Below are positions 20,532-29,715 of a DNA stretch of 64,000 bases, piece by piece. Both the position numbers and the translations under genes were made by a program. Under the pieces are notes generated by a model that was not told where the DNA came from, searched no databases, and saw nothing but the letters and a program-made list of their open reading frames with translations. How positions within the stretch are numbered: position 1 is the first letter of the stretch; each line of letters opens with the position of its first letter. Origin of the DNA: Hyphomicrobium zavarzinii ATCC 27496 (GTDB taxonomy: Bacteria > Pseudomonadota > Alphaproteobacteria > Rhizobiales > Hyphomicrobiaceae); contig NZ_KB911259.1 in NCBI RefSeq assembly GCF_000383415.1, positions 213,007 to 277,006 on the forward strand. The letters are read 5' to 3'.

Positions 20532-21032
20532 TCACGCGCCGGGGGGAGCAACTTTCCCAGTATCTGCGCCCTCGAAAGCACTCCGGACGGCCGTCGAGAG
20601 CCGCACCGGCTTGCCGGAGACCGCCACCAGTACCACCGTCACCTCGGCTTCGAACACGCGCCGTCCCTGGTTCACCACCGCCTGCAGAAGCGTGACGCTC
20701 GCGCCGCCCAGTTCCTTCACCCGCGTCTCCACGATCAGAAGATCGTCCATGCGCGCGGGCCGCAGGAAATCGCACGTCATCCGCCTGACCACGAACGCGG
20801 CGGGCTCATGGCTCGCCGAGCCGTCGATCAGACGGCGGGAATCGGTGCCGAGAAGCCGCAGGAAATCCGTCCGCCCGCGCTCGCACCAGCGGATGTAGGA
20901 GGCGTGATAGGCGATGCCGCCCGCGTCCGTATCCTCGAAATAGACGCGCACCGGCAGGATATGCCGCCGCCCCGTCTCGTCGTCGATGATGCGGCCCGCA
21001 ATGTCCGGCCAGGCGTTTGTCGTCTCGCTCAT
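20532..21032 (-). CDS. ybgC: Tol-Pal-associated acyl-CoA thioesterase YbgC
   Basis: Hotdog-fold thioesterase of 166 residues, traditionally the first gene of tol-pal clusters. It shows the 4-hydroxybenzoyl-CoA thioesterase-type motif VYFEDTDAGGIAYHASYIRW (about 30-49) with the catalytic Asp, then CERGRTDFLRLLG and FVVRRMTCDFLRPARMDD. ATG at 21032. A longer open frame through the neighbouring gene's region exists but is not used. Unusually, two unrelated genes separate it from tolQ. Confidence 0.93.
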   Translation of the reverse strand: MSETTNAWPDIAGRIIDDETGRRHILPVRVYFEDTDAGGIAYHASYIRWCERGRTDFLRLLGTDSRRLIDGSASHEPAAFVVRRMTCDFLRPARMDDLLIVETRVKELGGASVTLLQAVVNQGRRVFEAEVTVVLVAVSGKPVRLSTAVRSAFEGADTGKVAPPGA

Positions 21033-21067
21033 GAGGGTGTCTGAGATCCAATAGAAACGGCACTGCG

Positions 21068-22006
21068 TCAGGCGAAGTCGTGGCCCGACACGGCATCGAT
21101 GACCACGATTTCCGGCGGCGCCCCGAAGCGGATGGGCAGCGTGGAGCAGCCGAGCCCCGCCGACACGATGAGGTTGCGCTCCTCCTCGACGATATGGCCG
21201 TAAACATAGCGCCGGCCGTAGCGCGAGGGAACGATGGGCGCGAACCCTGCGATCGTCACCTGCCCGCCGTGGGTATGGCCCGCCACCGTAAGCGACACGC
21301 GCGCGGGAACCTCGGGGAAGATATCGGGCTCGTGCACCATCAGGATCACCGGCGCATCGTCGCCGATCTTGGCGAGCGTGCCCGCGAGGTCGTCGACCCC
21401 CACATAGCCATCGCTCTTGTGGGCGAGCCCGCGCGTATCCTCTTTCGGCCAATAAGCCCATTGGTCTCCGAGACCGGCGAGCCAGAACGGCAGCCCCTCC
21501 TTTTCGATGCGCACCGCATCGTTCTCGTAGACGGGGATGCCCGCCGCCTCCAGCGCCTCCCGCGACTTGATGGGACCCGAGCGCCGCTCCTGCACCTCGG
21601 GGTCCTCCCACCAGTCGTGATTGCCGAGCACCGCATGAACGCCGAGCGGCGCCTTGAGCTCCGCGAGCACTCCTGCCCAATCCTCGTGCTTCACCGCGCG
21701 GCTGAACACGCCCATGCGCCAGCCTGCCACGTAGTCGCCGAGCAGCAGCACCATGTCGGCGGACAGCGAGTTGGCGCGCGCCACGATGCGGCGCAGCCGG
21801 TCGATGCCGAGCCACGGCTCGCAGATATGAAGGTCGGTGATGATGGCGATCCGCAGCGAGAGACCAGGCGTCCAGCCCGGAGGCGAGATCCGGTAGCGCG
21901 TGATGCCGAGACGGAACGGCTCGGCCAGCGCATAGCCACCGAAGCTCATGGACGCCACGCCGGAAAGCGCGAGCCCCTTGAGCAGCGTTCTGCGGGAGAT
22001 CAACAC
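21068..22006 (-). CDS. calcineurin-like metallophosphoesterase, YaeI type
   Basis: A 312-residue enzyme with all metallophosphoesterase blocks: ITDLHICEPWLG (about 56), LLGDYVAGW, LGNHDWWEDP, MVHEPDIFPE and VAGHTHGGQV. The N-terminus SRRTLLKGLALSG resembles a twin-arginine signal or a membrane anchor, so the enzyme would act in the periplasm or at the inner membrane. Homologues hydrolyse phosphodiesters or UDP-diacylglucosamine-type lipids; the substrate here is unknown. The start is GTG at 22006 or TTG at 22003, both after AGAGG. It lies 35 bases before ybgC, suggesting one transcript. Confidence 0.88.
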   Translation of the reverse strand: MLISRRTLLKGLALSGVASMSFGGYALAEPFRLGITRYRISPPGWTPGLSLRIAIITDLHICEPWLGIDRLRRIVARANSLSADMVLLLGDYVAGWRMGVFSRAVKHEDWAGVLAELKAPLGVHAVLGNHDWWEDPEVQERRSGPIKSREALEAAGIPVYENDAVRIEKEGLPFWLAGLGDQWAYWPKEDTRGLAHKSDGYVGVDDLAGTLAKIGDDAPVILMVHEPDIFPEVPARVSLTVAGHTHGGQVTIAGFAPIVPSRYGRRYVYGHIVEEERNLIVSAGLGCSTLPIRFGAPPEIVVIDAVSGHDFA

Positions 22007-22145
22007 GGGGCCTCTGAATTGTGCCGAAATTTATCGCGACGAAATGAGCGCGCCGGACCGGCGCCAAGCTCAGCACCAAATGATGACCAGAATGTTGCTG
22101 AGGCAGCGCACCGAGGACGCATAGACCGCACACAGAGGACGCCCG

Positions 22146-23195
22146 TCAAGCCGAGCTTCCTTCGTCGTCCTCGAAGATCGGCAGCTCCGGGCTCGATGCC
22201 CGCGCCGGTCCGGAAACTCCGAGATGGCGGAAGGCCTTGAGCGTCAGCACCCGCCCGCGCGGCGTGCGCCCGATAAACCCCTGCTGCAACAGATAGGGCT
22301 CCACGATCTCCTCCAGCGCATCCCGCGGCTCGGAAAGCGCCGCCGCGATGGTCTCGATGCCGACGGGACCGCCCTCGTAGGTCGTCGCGATGCAGGTGAG
22401 ATAGCGGTGATCGAGCGCGTCGAGACCGGCGTGGTCCACCTCGAGCGCGCGCAGCGCCTTGTCGGCAATGGCAGCGTCGATGATGTCGGCCCCCGCCACC
22501 GCCGCGAAATCACGGACACGTCGCAAGAGGCGCCCTGCGATGCGCGGCGTACCCCGCGCGCGCCGCGCGATCTCGGTTGCCCCATCCGGACCGATCGGCG
22601 CGCCGAGCACGCGCGCGCCACGCGTCACCACGCTCTCCAACTCCTCGACCGTGTAGAAATTGAGCCGGATCGGAATGCCGAACCGGTCGCGCAGCGGCGT
22701 CGTCAGCAGCCCCGCCCGCGTCGTCGCGCCGACGAGCGTGAACTTCGCGAGATCGATGCGCACCGAGCGCGCCGCCGGCCCCTCGCCGATGATGAGGTCG
22801 AGCTGGAAGTCCTCCATCGCCGGATAGAGGATTTCCTCGATCGCCGGATTGAGGCGATGGATCTCGTCAATGAAGAGCACATCCCGCTCTTCGAGATTGG
22901 TCAGAAGCGCGGCGAGATCGCCAGCCTTGGAGATCACCGGCCCCGAGGTGGCGCGGAAGCCGACCCCCATCTCCTTGGCCATGATCTGCGCGAGCGTCGT
23001 CTTGCCAAGGCCGGGCGGGCCGGCAAACAGCACGTGATCCAGCGCATCGCCGCGCGTCCTCGCCGCCGCGATGAAGACGCGAAGGTTTGCGCGCGCCTGC
23101 TCCTGGCCCACGAAGTCGTCGAGCGAGCGCGGCCGGATCGACGCCTCGTAGGCATCCGCCTCGCGCTTCGCTCCGCTGATAAGGCGGTCGGTCAT
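22146..23195 (-). CDS. ruvB: Holliday junction branch-migration ATPase RuvB
   Basis: AAA+ motor that, with RuvA, drives branch migration in recombination. It has 349 residues. [20 protein letters not shown] is near the N-terminus, Walker [10 protein letters not shown] is at about residue 61, Walker [16 protein letters not shown] follows, as do [20 protein letters not shown] and the C-terminal winged helix PRGRVLT. ATG at 23195 has AGGAACAAATC upstream. The ruvC-ruvA-ruvB order is interrupted by an 80-residue membrane gene. Confidence 0.97.
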   Translation of the reverse strand: MTDRLISGAKREADAYEASIRPRSLDDFVGQEQARANLRVFIAAARTRGDALDHVLFAGPPGLGKTTLAQIMAKEMGVGFRATSGPVISKAGDLAALLTNLEERDVLFIDEIHRLNPAIEEILYPAMEDFQLDLIIGEGPAARSVRIDLAKFTLVGATTRAGLLTTPLRDRFGIPIRLNFYTVEELESVVTRGARVLGAPIGPDGATEIARRARGTPRIAGRLLRRVRDFAAVAGADIIDAAIADKALRALEVDHAGLDALDHRYLTCIATTYEGGPVGIETIAAALSEPRDALEEIVEPYLLQQGFIGRTPRGRVLTLKAFRHLGVSGPARASSPELPIFEDDEGSSA

Positions 23196-23277
23196 GATTT
23201 GTTCCTGACCGTGTTCGCACACGCCGTCAAGCGCACGGCGGCCACACGGGCGATCTCACACCAGAAAAGCAGCGAGG

Positions 23278-23520
23278 CTAGGCCCTCCGGCACACCAGCT
23301 TGCCGACAAGCAGCGCAATCGCAGGCGGTCCAGCTGCCAGCAGGCCGAACATGATCGCATGCTTGCTCGTCGCCGCCCTGAACGCCTCGAGGGTCCCCGG
23401 ATCATTGGCCGAAACGTCGAGCGGCAGATGCGGCGCGGTCGTGTAGCCAAAGTAGGCGACGAGCCCAGTCCAGATCAGCGACAGCACGAGCCACACCGGA
23501 AACGAGAAAAGCCTGCACAT
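23278..23520 (-). CDS. 80-residue two-helix membrane protein in the ruv operon
   Basis: Function not recognised. There are two hydrophobic helices (about 8-27 and 55-75) joined by a polar stretch containing LDVSANDPGTLEAFRA, and an Arg-rich C-terminus. The ATG at 23520 has GTAGGAA about 8 bases upstream. That sequence is the last unit of a 7-bp tandem repeat lying between ruvA and this gene. The orientation and spacing match the ruv genes, so it is likely co-transcribed between ruvA and ruvB. Confidence 0.6.
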   Translation of the reverse strand: MCRLFSFPVWLVLSLIWTGLVAYFGYTTAPHLPLDVSANDPGTLEAFRAATSKHAIMFGLLAAGPPAIALLVGKLVCRRA

Positions 23521-23530
23521 CGAGCCAGTT

Positions 23531-23585
<55 letters not shown>

Positions 23586-23587
23586 CC

Positions 23588-24214
23588 TCACCGCGCCAGC
23601 TCCTTGAGCCCGCGCCGGATCAGCTTCGCGGTATCCGCGTCCATTCCGAGCTCCTTCACGGCAGCCGCAACGGCCGCGGAGGCCTGCGCGGGGTTGTAGC
23701 CGAGGTTGGTCAGCGCGGAAATGGCCTCTGCAGTGGCAAGGCCGTCCGTCGGCAGCTCGGCGGCAACAGGCCCCCCCGGCCCTGCCACCGGCACGTGCAG
23801 GCCCGCAACCGAGAGCGCAGGCGCCTTGTCCTTGAGCTCCGCCACGATCCGCTGCGCGAGCTTCTTGCCGACCCCCGGCGCCTGCTCCACCGCCGCCCAA
23901 TTGCCGAGCGCGATGGCATTGGCGAGATCGTGCGTGGACAGCACCCCGAGCACGCCCAGCGCCACCTTGGAGCCGACGCCCTGCACGTTCTGCAGCGTGC
24001 GGAACCAACTCCGCTCCACCTCGCTCTGGAACCCGAAGAGGCGAATGGCATCCTCGCGCACATGCGTATCGATGGTGAGCGTCACGTCCTCGCCGAGTTT
24101 GAGATTGCGCAGCGTGCGCGCCGAAAGCTGCACCTCGTAGCCCACGCCATGCACATCGATGATCGCATGGGCTTCCCCGATGGCGTCCACTTTGCCTTTG
24201 AGCTGCCCGATCAT
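23588..24214 (-). CDS. ruvA: Holliday junction DNA helicase subunit RuvA
   Basis: Tetrameric protein that binds the four-way junction and loads RuvB. The 208-residue product starts [20 protein letters not shown] (OB fold). Helix-hairpin-helix motifs [16 protein letters not shown] and [16 protein letters not shown] lie at about 75 and 110. A three-helix C-terminal domain with [16 protein letters not shown] is the RuvB contact. ATG at 24214 overlaps the ruvC stop (ATGA) and has GGAGGAG upstream. Confidence 0.97.
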   Translation of the reverse strand: MIGQLKGKVDAIGEAHAIIDVHGVGYEVQLSARTLRNLKLGEDVTLTIDTHVREDAIRLFGFQSEVERSWFRTLQNVQGVGSKVALGVLGVLSTHDLANAIALGNWAAVEQAPGVGKKLAQRIVAELKDKAPALSVAGLHVPVAGPGGPVAAELPTDGLATAEAISALTNLGYNPAQASAAVAAAVKELGMDADTAKLIRRGLKELAR

Positions 24215-24741
24215 CCGCGCATCTCCTCCTTCAGCACGCGCCGCGCGAGCGCCGCCGCCCCGCGATGATTGGCGTGACAAATAGCGATTGCCAAGGCGTC
24301 CGCCTCGTCCGCGCTCTCGAATTTGGCCTTGGGCAGCAGAAACCCGACCATCGCCTGGATCTGCCGCTTGTCCGCGTGACCCGAGCCGACGACGGCCTTC
24401 TTGATCAGGTTCGGCGGATACTCGGCGACCCTGAGGCCCCGCATCGCAGGCGCCAGCAGCGCCATGCCGCGCGCCTGCCCGAGCTTCAGCGTCGAGCGTG
24501 GGTTCTCGTTGACGAACGTCTCTTCGACGGCCGCCTCGTCCGCTTTCGACGACGAAAGCACACCGAGAAGCCCCTCGAAAAGCTCTCGCAGCCGGTAGGA
24601 CAGCTCTTCGTCGGAGGTCGACGTGATGAGGCCCGAAGAGACATAGCTGAGCCGCACGCCATCGCTTTCGATAACGCCCCAGCCCGTGCGCCGAAGCCCG
24701 GGATCGATACCGATGATGCGAACCAGCCTGTCCTTTTGCAT
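24211..24741 (-). CDS. ruvC: Holliday junction resolvase RuvC
   Basis: Endonuclease that cuts Holliday junctions symmetrically. It has 176 residues. The catalytic acidic set is visible in [18 protein letters not shown] (Asp near 12), [20 protein letters not shown] (Glu near 70) and the C-terminal [18 protein letters not shown] (two Asp). It is first of the ruvC-ruvA-orf-ruvB group and is divergent from the small secreted-protein gene on the plus strand. Confidence 0.96.
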   Translation of the reverse strand: MQKDRLVRIIGIDPGLRRTGWGVIESDGVRLSYVSSGLITSTSDEELSYRLRELFEGLLGVLSSSKADEAAVEETFVNENPRSTLKLGQARGMALLAPAMRGLRVAEYPPNLIKKAVVGSGHADKRQIQAMVGFLLPKAKFESADEADALAIAICHANHRGAAALARRVLKEEMRG

Positions 24742-24839
24742 CCCTCCCGATACCGCGATTCGCGCGACGGAGACTTACGAACGCTTTTCAGAAGTTATGC
24801 CCGGGGATAGGCTCAGCATACGGAACCCCAGAGGACACC

Positions 24840-25163
24840 ATGCGCTTTTCCGCCCCCGCAGCACTTGCCGTCGCGGCCGCACTCATGACAGCGGCAAGCC
24901 CCGCCAGCGCCGGCGGCGCTTCCCCCGAATTCCTCTGCCTCAAGGATTTGAAAGCCTCGCTCGAAGGCCTGTCCATTGCCTGCTACAGCGAATCGGGTTG
25001 TGCCTACGTCGAGGCGCAGAAGGCCGAGCCCCTGCCCGATTACGACCAAGAAAGCGTGGCCTATGCCTTGGGGCGTGAGAAGATCGAGGGCATCGTCACC
25101 GCGTCCGAGCCGATCATGAAAAAGATCAAGGGCTTCGGATATTCCTGCCGCAAGCTGGATTGA
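24840..25163 (+). CDS. small secreted protein, function unknown
   Basis: A 107-residue protein with a signal peptide (about 1-24, ending PASA). The mature part of about 80 residues contains three or four Cys (FLCLKD, IACYSESGCAYVE, YSCRKLD) that could form disulfides. AGAGGACACC lies directly before the ATG. It is transcribed divergently from ruvC. No family recognised. Confidence 0.7.
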   Translation: MRFSAPAALAVAAALMTAASPASAGGASPEFLCLKDLKASLEGLSIACYSESGCAYVEAQKAEPLPDYDQESVAYALGREKIEGIVTASEPIMKKIKGFGYSCRKLD

Positions 25164-25228
25164 CGGCGCGCACGTCTCCACTCACCACCGCCGAGTTTCC
25201 AATCAACGCCGCCACACGGGGGACCCCT

Positions 25229-25576
25229 ATGCTTCAGTCGCTGACGCTCGGCACCAACGAATGGATGATGATCTGGGGCGCGGGCATCGCCCTCTTCGCG
25301 CTCTTCATCATGTGGCGGGTTTCCCGCTACGACCTTGCGGGCGCCGCCGTCGACAGCGCCTGGCAGGTCGCTACCGGCCAGCGCACATCGGAGAACCCGA
25401 CCGCGCTCGAGCAGAAGCTGCGCGACATCAATGCGGGAGCCTCCGTCGGTGGAAAGGCCAAGCGCGCAGCCGGCACCGTCATCGGCCACTTCGCCGCCAA
25501 GGTGGCGAACTTCATCGCCATTCTCATGCTGCTGGCCGGCGGTGGGCTCATCGCTGCGGGCTACTTCTGGCGCTGA
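25229..25576 (+). CDS. small two-helix membrane protein, function unknown
   Basis: A 115-residue protein with TM helices at about 14-30 and 92-112, joined by a cytoplasmic or periplasmic loop with VDSAWQVATGQRTSENP and a basic segment. ATG at 25229 follows GGGGGACCCCT; an earlier in-frame ATG at 25160 has no ribosome-binding site and overlaps the upstream stop. The gene lies between the small secreted-protein gene and the ferric-reductase-like gene on the same strand. Confidence 0.6.
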   Translation: MLQSLTLGTNEWMMIWGAGIALFALFIMWRVSRYDLAGAAVDSAWQVATGQRTSENPTALEQKLRDINAGASVGGKAKRAAGTVIGHFAAKVANFIAILMLLAGGGLIAAGYFWR

Positions 25577-25597
25577 GGCATCCGCACCCGGACCCAT

Positions 25598-25611
25598 TTG
25601 TGATCGATCAA
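25598..25611 (+). promoter_or_regulatory. weak Fnr-like box before the ferric-reductase-like gene
   Basis: TTGTG-ATCG-ATCAA matches the TTGAT-N4-ATCAA consensus perfectly in one half and partially in the other. It lies 61 bases upstream of the ATG at 25672. Weak evidence alone. Confidence 0.3.
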
Positions 25612-25671
25612 ACCGCTCCGCGCTTCGCCCGTTAGTGTTCGATCCGCAAAGAAAAAACGCGGGCCCGAACT

Positions 25672-27009
25672 ATGAGAAACATCAAGACAGCCCTCATCGC
25701 CTTCATCGCGATGCTCACGGCCCTCTGGCTCCTGGCCGATACGATCCTGCCCGACCCGCTGACCTATTTTTCGTTTCGGTCGGTGTTCGTCCAATACACG
25801 GGCATCCTCGCCATCGGCGCCATGAGCGCGGCGACGCTGCTCGCCGTCCGTCCGCTATGGCCCGAGCCGCTGCTCGGCGGCCTCGACAAAATGTACCGCC
25901 TTCATAAATGGCTCGGCATTACGGCGCTCGTCGCCGGCCTGCTCCATTGGTGGTGGGCCAAGGGCACCAAGTGGATGGTGGGATGGGGCTGGCTGACGCG
26001 GCCAGAGCGCCGGCACGGAGGCGATCAGGTCTTCGGTCCCATTGAGGGCTGGCTCAGAAGCCAGCGTGGCCTTGCCGAGTTCGTGGGCGAATGGGCCTTC
26101 TATGCCGCCGTCGTGCTGATCGCCCTCGCGCTGTGGAAGCGGTTCCCCTACCACTGGTTCGCGAGAACGCATAAGTGGATCGCGGTCGCCTACCTGATCC
26201 TCGTCTATCACGCGGTCGTGCTCACGAAGACCTCGTACTGGAACGAGCCCGTCGGCTGGGTCACCGCAATCTTGATGCTGGCTGGGTCGGTGGCTGCTGT
26301 GATGGCGCTCTTCCAGCGGATCGGCGCGGGGCGCACGGCGCAAGGCACCATCGAAACCCTCACCTACTATCCGGAGCTCCGCGTTCTCGAAACCTCCATC
26401 AGGATCGAGGATGGCCATTGGAAAGGGCACGAGGCAGGCCAGTTCGCGTTCGTGACGTCGAATGCGGTGGAAGGAGCCCATCCCTACACCATCGCATCCG
26501 CCTGGGACCCAGCCACCCAGCGCATCGTCTTCATCACCAAGGCGCTCGGCGACCACACAGGGCGCCTTCATGAGACGTTGAAAGCCGGATTGCCCGTCAG
26601 CGTCGAAGGCCCCTATGGCTGCTTCACATTCGGCGATAAGCAGCCGTGCCAGATCTGGATCGGCGCCGGGATCGGCATCACGCCGTTCATCGCGCGCATG
26701 AAGCAGCTGGCGCGATCCGGCTCACCCCAGGAGATCGTGCTCTTCCACCCGACCACCGATTTCGATCAGGCAGCCATCGACAAGCTCACCGCCGACGCCA
26801 AGGCCGCCAATGTGCGCCTGCACGTGCTCGTCGATGCCAGGGATGGCCTCTTGAACGCAGACCGCATCCGCGAGGCCGTTCCGGGTTGGCGAACGGCGAG
26901 CTTCTGGTTCTGCGGCCCGCCGCGATTCGGCGAAGCGCTTCGCAACGACTTCATCGCCCACGGTCTCGACGCCGCGAGCTTCCACCAGGAGCTGTTCGAG
27001 ATGCGCTGA
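25672..27009 (+). CDS. ferric-reductase-like flavocytochrome (ferredoxin reductase family)
   Basis: A 445-residue membrane oxidoreductase. The N-terminal half has about six TM helices with the ferric-reductase domain; heme-ligand candidates are HKWLGITALVAGLLH (about 80) and HKWIAVAYLILVYH (about 167), a pair of two-His helices. The C-terminal half is an FAD/NAD(P) reductase with HPYTIASAW (FAD binding), WIGAGIGITPFIARM (nucleotide binding) and FWFCGPPRF. It probably passes electrons from NAD(P)H across the membrane; substrate (metal, quinone or other) unknown. It is convergent with gap, and a shared terminator lies between them. Confidence 0.85.
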   Translation: MRNIKTALIAFIAMLTALWLLADTILPDPLTYFSFRSVFVQYTGILAIGAMSAATLLAVRPLWPEPLLGGLDKMYRLHKWLGITALVAGLLHWWWAKGTKWMVGWGWLTRPERRHGGDQVFGPIEGWLRSQRGLAEFVGEWAFYAAVVLIALALWKRFPYHWFARTHKWIAVAYLILVYHAVVLTKTSYWNEPVGWVTAILMLAGSVAAVMALFQRIGAGRTAQGTIETLTYYPELRVLETSIRIEDGHWKGHEAGQFAFVTSNAVEGAHPYTIASAWDPATQRIVFITKALGDHTGRLHETLKAGLPVSVEGPYGCFTFGDKQPCQIWIGAGIGITPFIARMKQLARSGSPQEIVLFHPTTDFDQAAIDKLTADAKAANVRLHVLVDARDGLLNADRIREAVPGWRTASFWFCGPPRFGEALRNDFIAHGLDAASFHQELFEMR

Positions 27010-27018
27010 ACGCAAAAA

Positions 27019-27049
27019 CGCCCGCGGTCCGGCAGCCGGACAGCGGGCG
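27019..27049 (-). terminator. terminator downstream of gap
   Basis: CGCCCGC and GCGGGCG enclose a second stem (GTCCGG-CAG-CCGGAC). On the minus strand TTTTTGCG follows, so it is a strong terminator for gap. The stem also faces the convergent plus-strand gene end. Confidence 0.85.
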
Positions 27050-27073
27050 CGAAGCGATCGGCGTAAGCCCGCC

Positions 27074-28081
27074 TTAAAGCAGCTTGCCCATGGCAACGGC
27101 CGTGTCGGCCATGCGGTTCGAGAAGCCCCACTCGTTGTCGTACCACGAGAGAACGCGTACGAGCGTGCCGTCCAGAACCTTAGTCTGGTCGAGATGGAAG
27201 ATCGACGAACGGCTGTCGTGATTGAAGTCGATCGACACGTTCGGCTGATCGGTGACGCCCAGAATGCCCTTGAGGTGCTGGGATGCGGCCACCTTGATCG
27301 CAGCGTTGATCTCGTCCTTGGTCGTCTCGTTCTTGGCGACGAACTTGAAATCAACCACGGACACGTTGGGCGTCGGAACGCGGATCGCCGTGCCGTCGAG
27401 ACGGCCGTTGAGCTCCGGCAGCACGAGGCCGACGGCCTTCGCAGCGCCCGTCGAGGTCGGGATCATCGACAGCGCCGCCGCGCGGCCGCGATAGAGATCC
27501 TTGTGCAGCGTGTCGAGGGTCGGCTGATCACCCGTATAGCTGTGGATCGTCGTCATGAAGCCCTTCTCGATGCCCACGAGATCGTTGAGCACCTTCGCCA
27601 CCGGCGCGAGGCAGTTGGTCGTGCACGAGGCGTTCGAGACGACGAGATGATCCTTGGTCAGCTTCTCGTGGTTGACGCCGTAGACCACCGTGAGGTCGGC
27701 GCCGTCCGCCGGAGCCGAGACCAGCACGCGCTTCGCGCCCGCCGTGAGATGGGCGGCGGCCTTCTCCTTGCTGGTGAAGATACCGGTGCACTCGAGCGCG
27801 ATATCGACGCCGAGGTCCTTGTGCGGAAGCTCCGCCGGGTTCTTGACCGCAGTCACCTTGATCGGCCCGCGGCCGAGGTCGATGCTGTCGCCCTTGACAA
27901 CCACCTCGCCGGGGAAGCGGCCATGCACGCTGTCGAAGCGCAGAAGATGCGCGTTCGTCTCCACCGGGCCGAGGTCGTTGATTGCCACCACGTCGATATC
28001 CGTGCGGCCCGACTCGTAGATCGCGCGCAGCACGTTGCGGCCGATGCGGCCAAATCCGTTGATCGCGACCTTGAGTGCCAT
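27074..28081 (-). CDS. gap: glyceraldehyde-3-phosphate dehydrogenase
   Basis: Glycolytic/gluconeogenic enzyme using NAD(P). It has 335 residues: the N-terminal Rossmann motif [14 protein letters not shown], the catalytic loop [16 protein letters not shown] (about 150), [15 protein letters not shown]-type [14 protein letters not shown] and the C-terminal [16 protein letters not shown]. Start ATG 28081 with AGGACTTTTC upstream. Its usual alphaproteobacterial partner tkt is not adjacent; the gene is divergent from the DUF4164/6S RNA/fthC group. Confidence 0.97.
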   Translation of the reverse strand: MALKVAINGFGRIGRNVLRAIYESGRTDIDVVAINDLGPVETNAHLLRFDSVHGRFPGEVVVKGDSIDLGRGPIKVTAVKNPAELPHKDLGVDIALECTGIFTSKEKAAAHLTAGAKRVLVSAPADGADLTVVYGVNHEKLTKDHLVVSNASCTTNCLAPVAKVLNDLVGIEKGFMTTIHSYTGDQPTLDTLHKDLYRGRAAALSMIPTSTGAAKAVGLVLPELNGRLDGTAIRVPTPNVSVVDFKFVAKNETTKDEINAAIKVAASQHLKGILGVTDQPNVSIDFNHDSRSSIFHLDQTKVLDGTLVRVLSWYDNEWGFSNRMADTAVAMGKLL

Positions 28082-28271
28082 GAAAAGTCCTCCAAACCGG
28101 TGGTAAAAATTGTTGGGCGGGACGGCGCGGACAGAAGCGAAGCACCTGAAAATCCCGCCGGGCGGGCGCCATTAAGTTTGGGACCCCCCGCCCTGTCAAT
28201 GCCATCTCCCGCCACACCGCGAGCCTCTGGCAAAATTGATCGCGTTGACCATCATTCCGGAAACCTCATTT

Positions 28272-28300
28272 CTTGCGCCGCAAGATGAGATTCCTTATGC
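28272..28300 (+). promoter_or_regulatory. candidate promoter for the DUF4164 gene
   Basis: TTGCGC, 17 bases, then TATGCT, predicting a transcript start near 28307, 59 bases upstream of the ATG. It lies within the 284-base divergent region shared with gap; no other feature was seen there. Confidence 0.4.
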
Positions 28301-28365
28301 TGTTACGGGGCGGTAGGCAGATCTGTTGCGTACCGGGGCTTACGAGGGAAAACACGGGTTAACTC

Positions 28366-28617
28366 ATGGTGCAGCGGGTCAGAGAGAAAGCGAAACGTCC
28401 GGCCAGCCGCGCCAAGGAGCCGGCTTCCGCCGCTGCCCCTGCCGATCGCACCGAGGCACGCGTGAAGGCGCTCGAGCAGGAGCGCGACAAGCTCAAGGCG
28501 GAGCTCGAGATCGCCCGCTCACGGATCGCCGCGCTCGAAGAAAGCCGCAGCGCCGTCGCCAGCCGCATCGACTGGGTCATCGAGTCGCTCAGCGGCGTTG
28601 TCGACAGAACGGACTGA
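28366..28617 (+). CDS. DUF4164-type coiled-coil protein
   Basis: An 83-residue cytoplasmic protein with a basic, Ala-rich N-terminus and a coiled coil (about 28-70, including RVKALEQERDKLKAELEIAR). The C-terminus WVIESLSGVVDRTD resembles the small DUF4164 proteins encoded before zapA and 6S RNA in many alphaproteobacteria. Here no ZapA-like frame follows; the next elements are 6S RNA and fthC. Cell-division association is inference from that usual context. Confidence 0.65.
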   Translation: MVQRVREKAKRPASRAKEPASAAAPADRTEARVKALEQERDKLKAELEIARSRIAALEESRSAVASRIDWVIESLSGVVDRTD

Positions 28618-28707
28618 GCCCTCGCTTTTTTCCCGGCCGCATCCTATGTTGGAAAGGCTGCGGGGTTCGTCAGGAACACATGAATCTCCAGGGCCTATAA
28701 GATCTGC

Positions 28708-28836
28708 CTGGGAGCTGTCCCTGGCCGGGGCCGTGGCCCCGGACATATGGCGCCCACCTTACATTTGTAGGGACCCGGCGAGATCAACCGTTCCAACGGC
28801 CACCGCGGCACTTTCCCTTCCTCGTTGACCGCGCCC
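28708..28836 (+). ncRNA. ssrS: probable 6S RNA
   Basis: 6S RNA sequesters sigma-70 RNA polymerase. Position is the main evidence: directly upstream of fthC, the standard ssrS-fthC (ygfA) arrangement. A -10-like TATAAG at 28696-28701 predicts the start near 28708. The sequence contains CTGTCCCTGG, a GGCCGGGGCCGTGGCCCCGG hairpin and GCGCCCACCTT, resembling alphaproteobacterial 6S RNAs. Both ends are approximate. No long open frame covers it. Confidence 0.65.
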
Positions 28837-28847
28837 GTCTTGCGGAC

Positions 28848-29477
28848 GTGCCCAAAACCTCCGCCGGACGCCTCGTGAAAGATTCCGCTTCGCCAGCCTC
28901 TGTAGACGACCAGAAGAAAGAGATGCGCCGCGAGGCCAAGGCCACGCGTAAGGACGCGTTCGCCCGTCACGGGGCCACCGCCGCCGCGGACATCGCTCGC
29001 CATGGGATCGCCTTCGCCGGACGCGCGGCCCCTGCCGTCGTCTCGGGCTTCCTGGCCATCGGCGAGGAGATCGACCCCACGCCTCTCATGCTGCGCCTCA
29101 TGGCCGAAGGCTATCGCCTCTGCCTGCCAGTTATGGAGGCGAAGGGCAAACCTCTTCTGTTCCGCGCCTGGTCACCGGGCGATCCGCTGGGCGAAGTGAC
29201 ATGGGGCATCCGCGAGCCCCTGCCTGAGGCGCCCGTGCTCGACCCCGATATCGTGCTGGGTCCGCTGCTCGCCTTCGATACCCTCGGATACCGCCTCGGC
29301 TATGGCGGAGGCTTTTACGACCGCACCCTGGCGCGCCTCAGGGCGCTGAAGCCGGTCGTTTCGATTGGCCTCGCTTTCGACGAGCAGCGGGTCGACGCCG
29401 TGCCCCGCGTCGACTATGACGAACGCCTCGATTGGATCCTGACCCCTTCCGGGCCTCTGAAGTGCCAGTCCGCATGA
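28848..29477 (+). CDS. fthC: 5-formyltetrahydrofolate cyclo-ligase
   Basis: ATP-dependent conversion of 5-formyl-THF to 5,10-methenyl-THF. The product is up to 209 residues. The N-terminal MRREAKATRKDAFARHG segment and the C-terminal LLAFDTLGYRLGYGGGFYDR signature (about 143-162) are typical. The longest start is GTG at 28848; ATG at 28923 (MRREAK) is the alternative and matches family N-termini better. It follows the 6S RNA, as in many proteobacteria. Confidence 0.93.
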   Translation: MPKTSAGRLVKDSASPASVDDQKKEMRREAKATRKDAFARHGATAAADIARHGIAFAGRAAPAVVSGFLAIGEEIDPTPLMLRLMAEGYRLCLPVMEAKGKPLLFRAWSPGDPLGEVTWGIREPLPEAPVLDPDIVLGPLLAFDTLGYRLGYGGGFYDRTLARLRALKPVVSIGLAFDEQRVDAVPRVDYDERLDWILTPSGPLKCQSA

Positions 29478-29636
29478 CGAACAAGCCGATGATCGCCCAT
29501 TCCAAGCGTCGCGCGCGCCCTCTCCCCGTGTCCCGCAGAGCGGAGGCAAACGGCGGCGGAAAACCCACACGTGCCTGGACCTGGGCCTCCGCCGGGGTGA
29601 TGGAGCGGGGAGGACTGCAGCTTTCCCATTTTCCAA

Positions 29637-29670
29637 CGTCATCCCGACGCAGGTCGGGATCCAGACACGC
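29637..29670. repeat. REP-like palindromic repeat, copy A
   Basis: CGTCATCCCGACG, CAGG, TCGGGATCC and AGACACGC recur almost exactly at 38742-38775. The core pairs as ATCCCGAC with GTCGGGAT. It sits in the 238-base gap between fthC and the ymdB-type gene. Such extragenic palindromes are common in Rhizobiales. Confidence 0.8.
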
Positions 29671-29715
29671 ATCGACGCACGACCGGCCGCCTCCATTCCT
29701 GCGAGGGCACGCCTG

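Noticed and set aside
20532-22133. 533-residue frame joining ybgC with upstream sequence
   Set aside because: Only the last 166 residues are YbgC. The rest is a shadow of the metallophosphoesterase gene, whose own motifs are complete.
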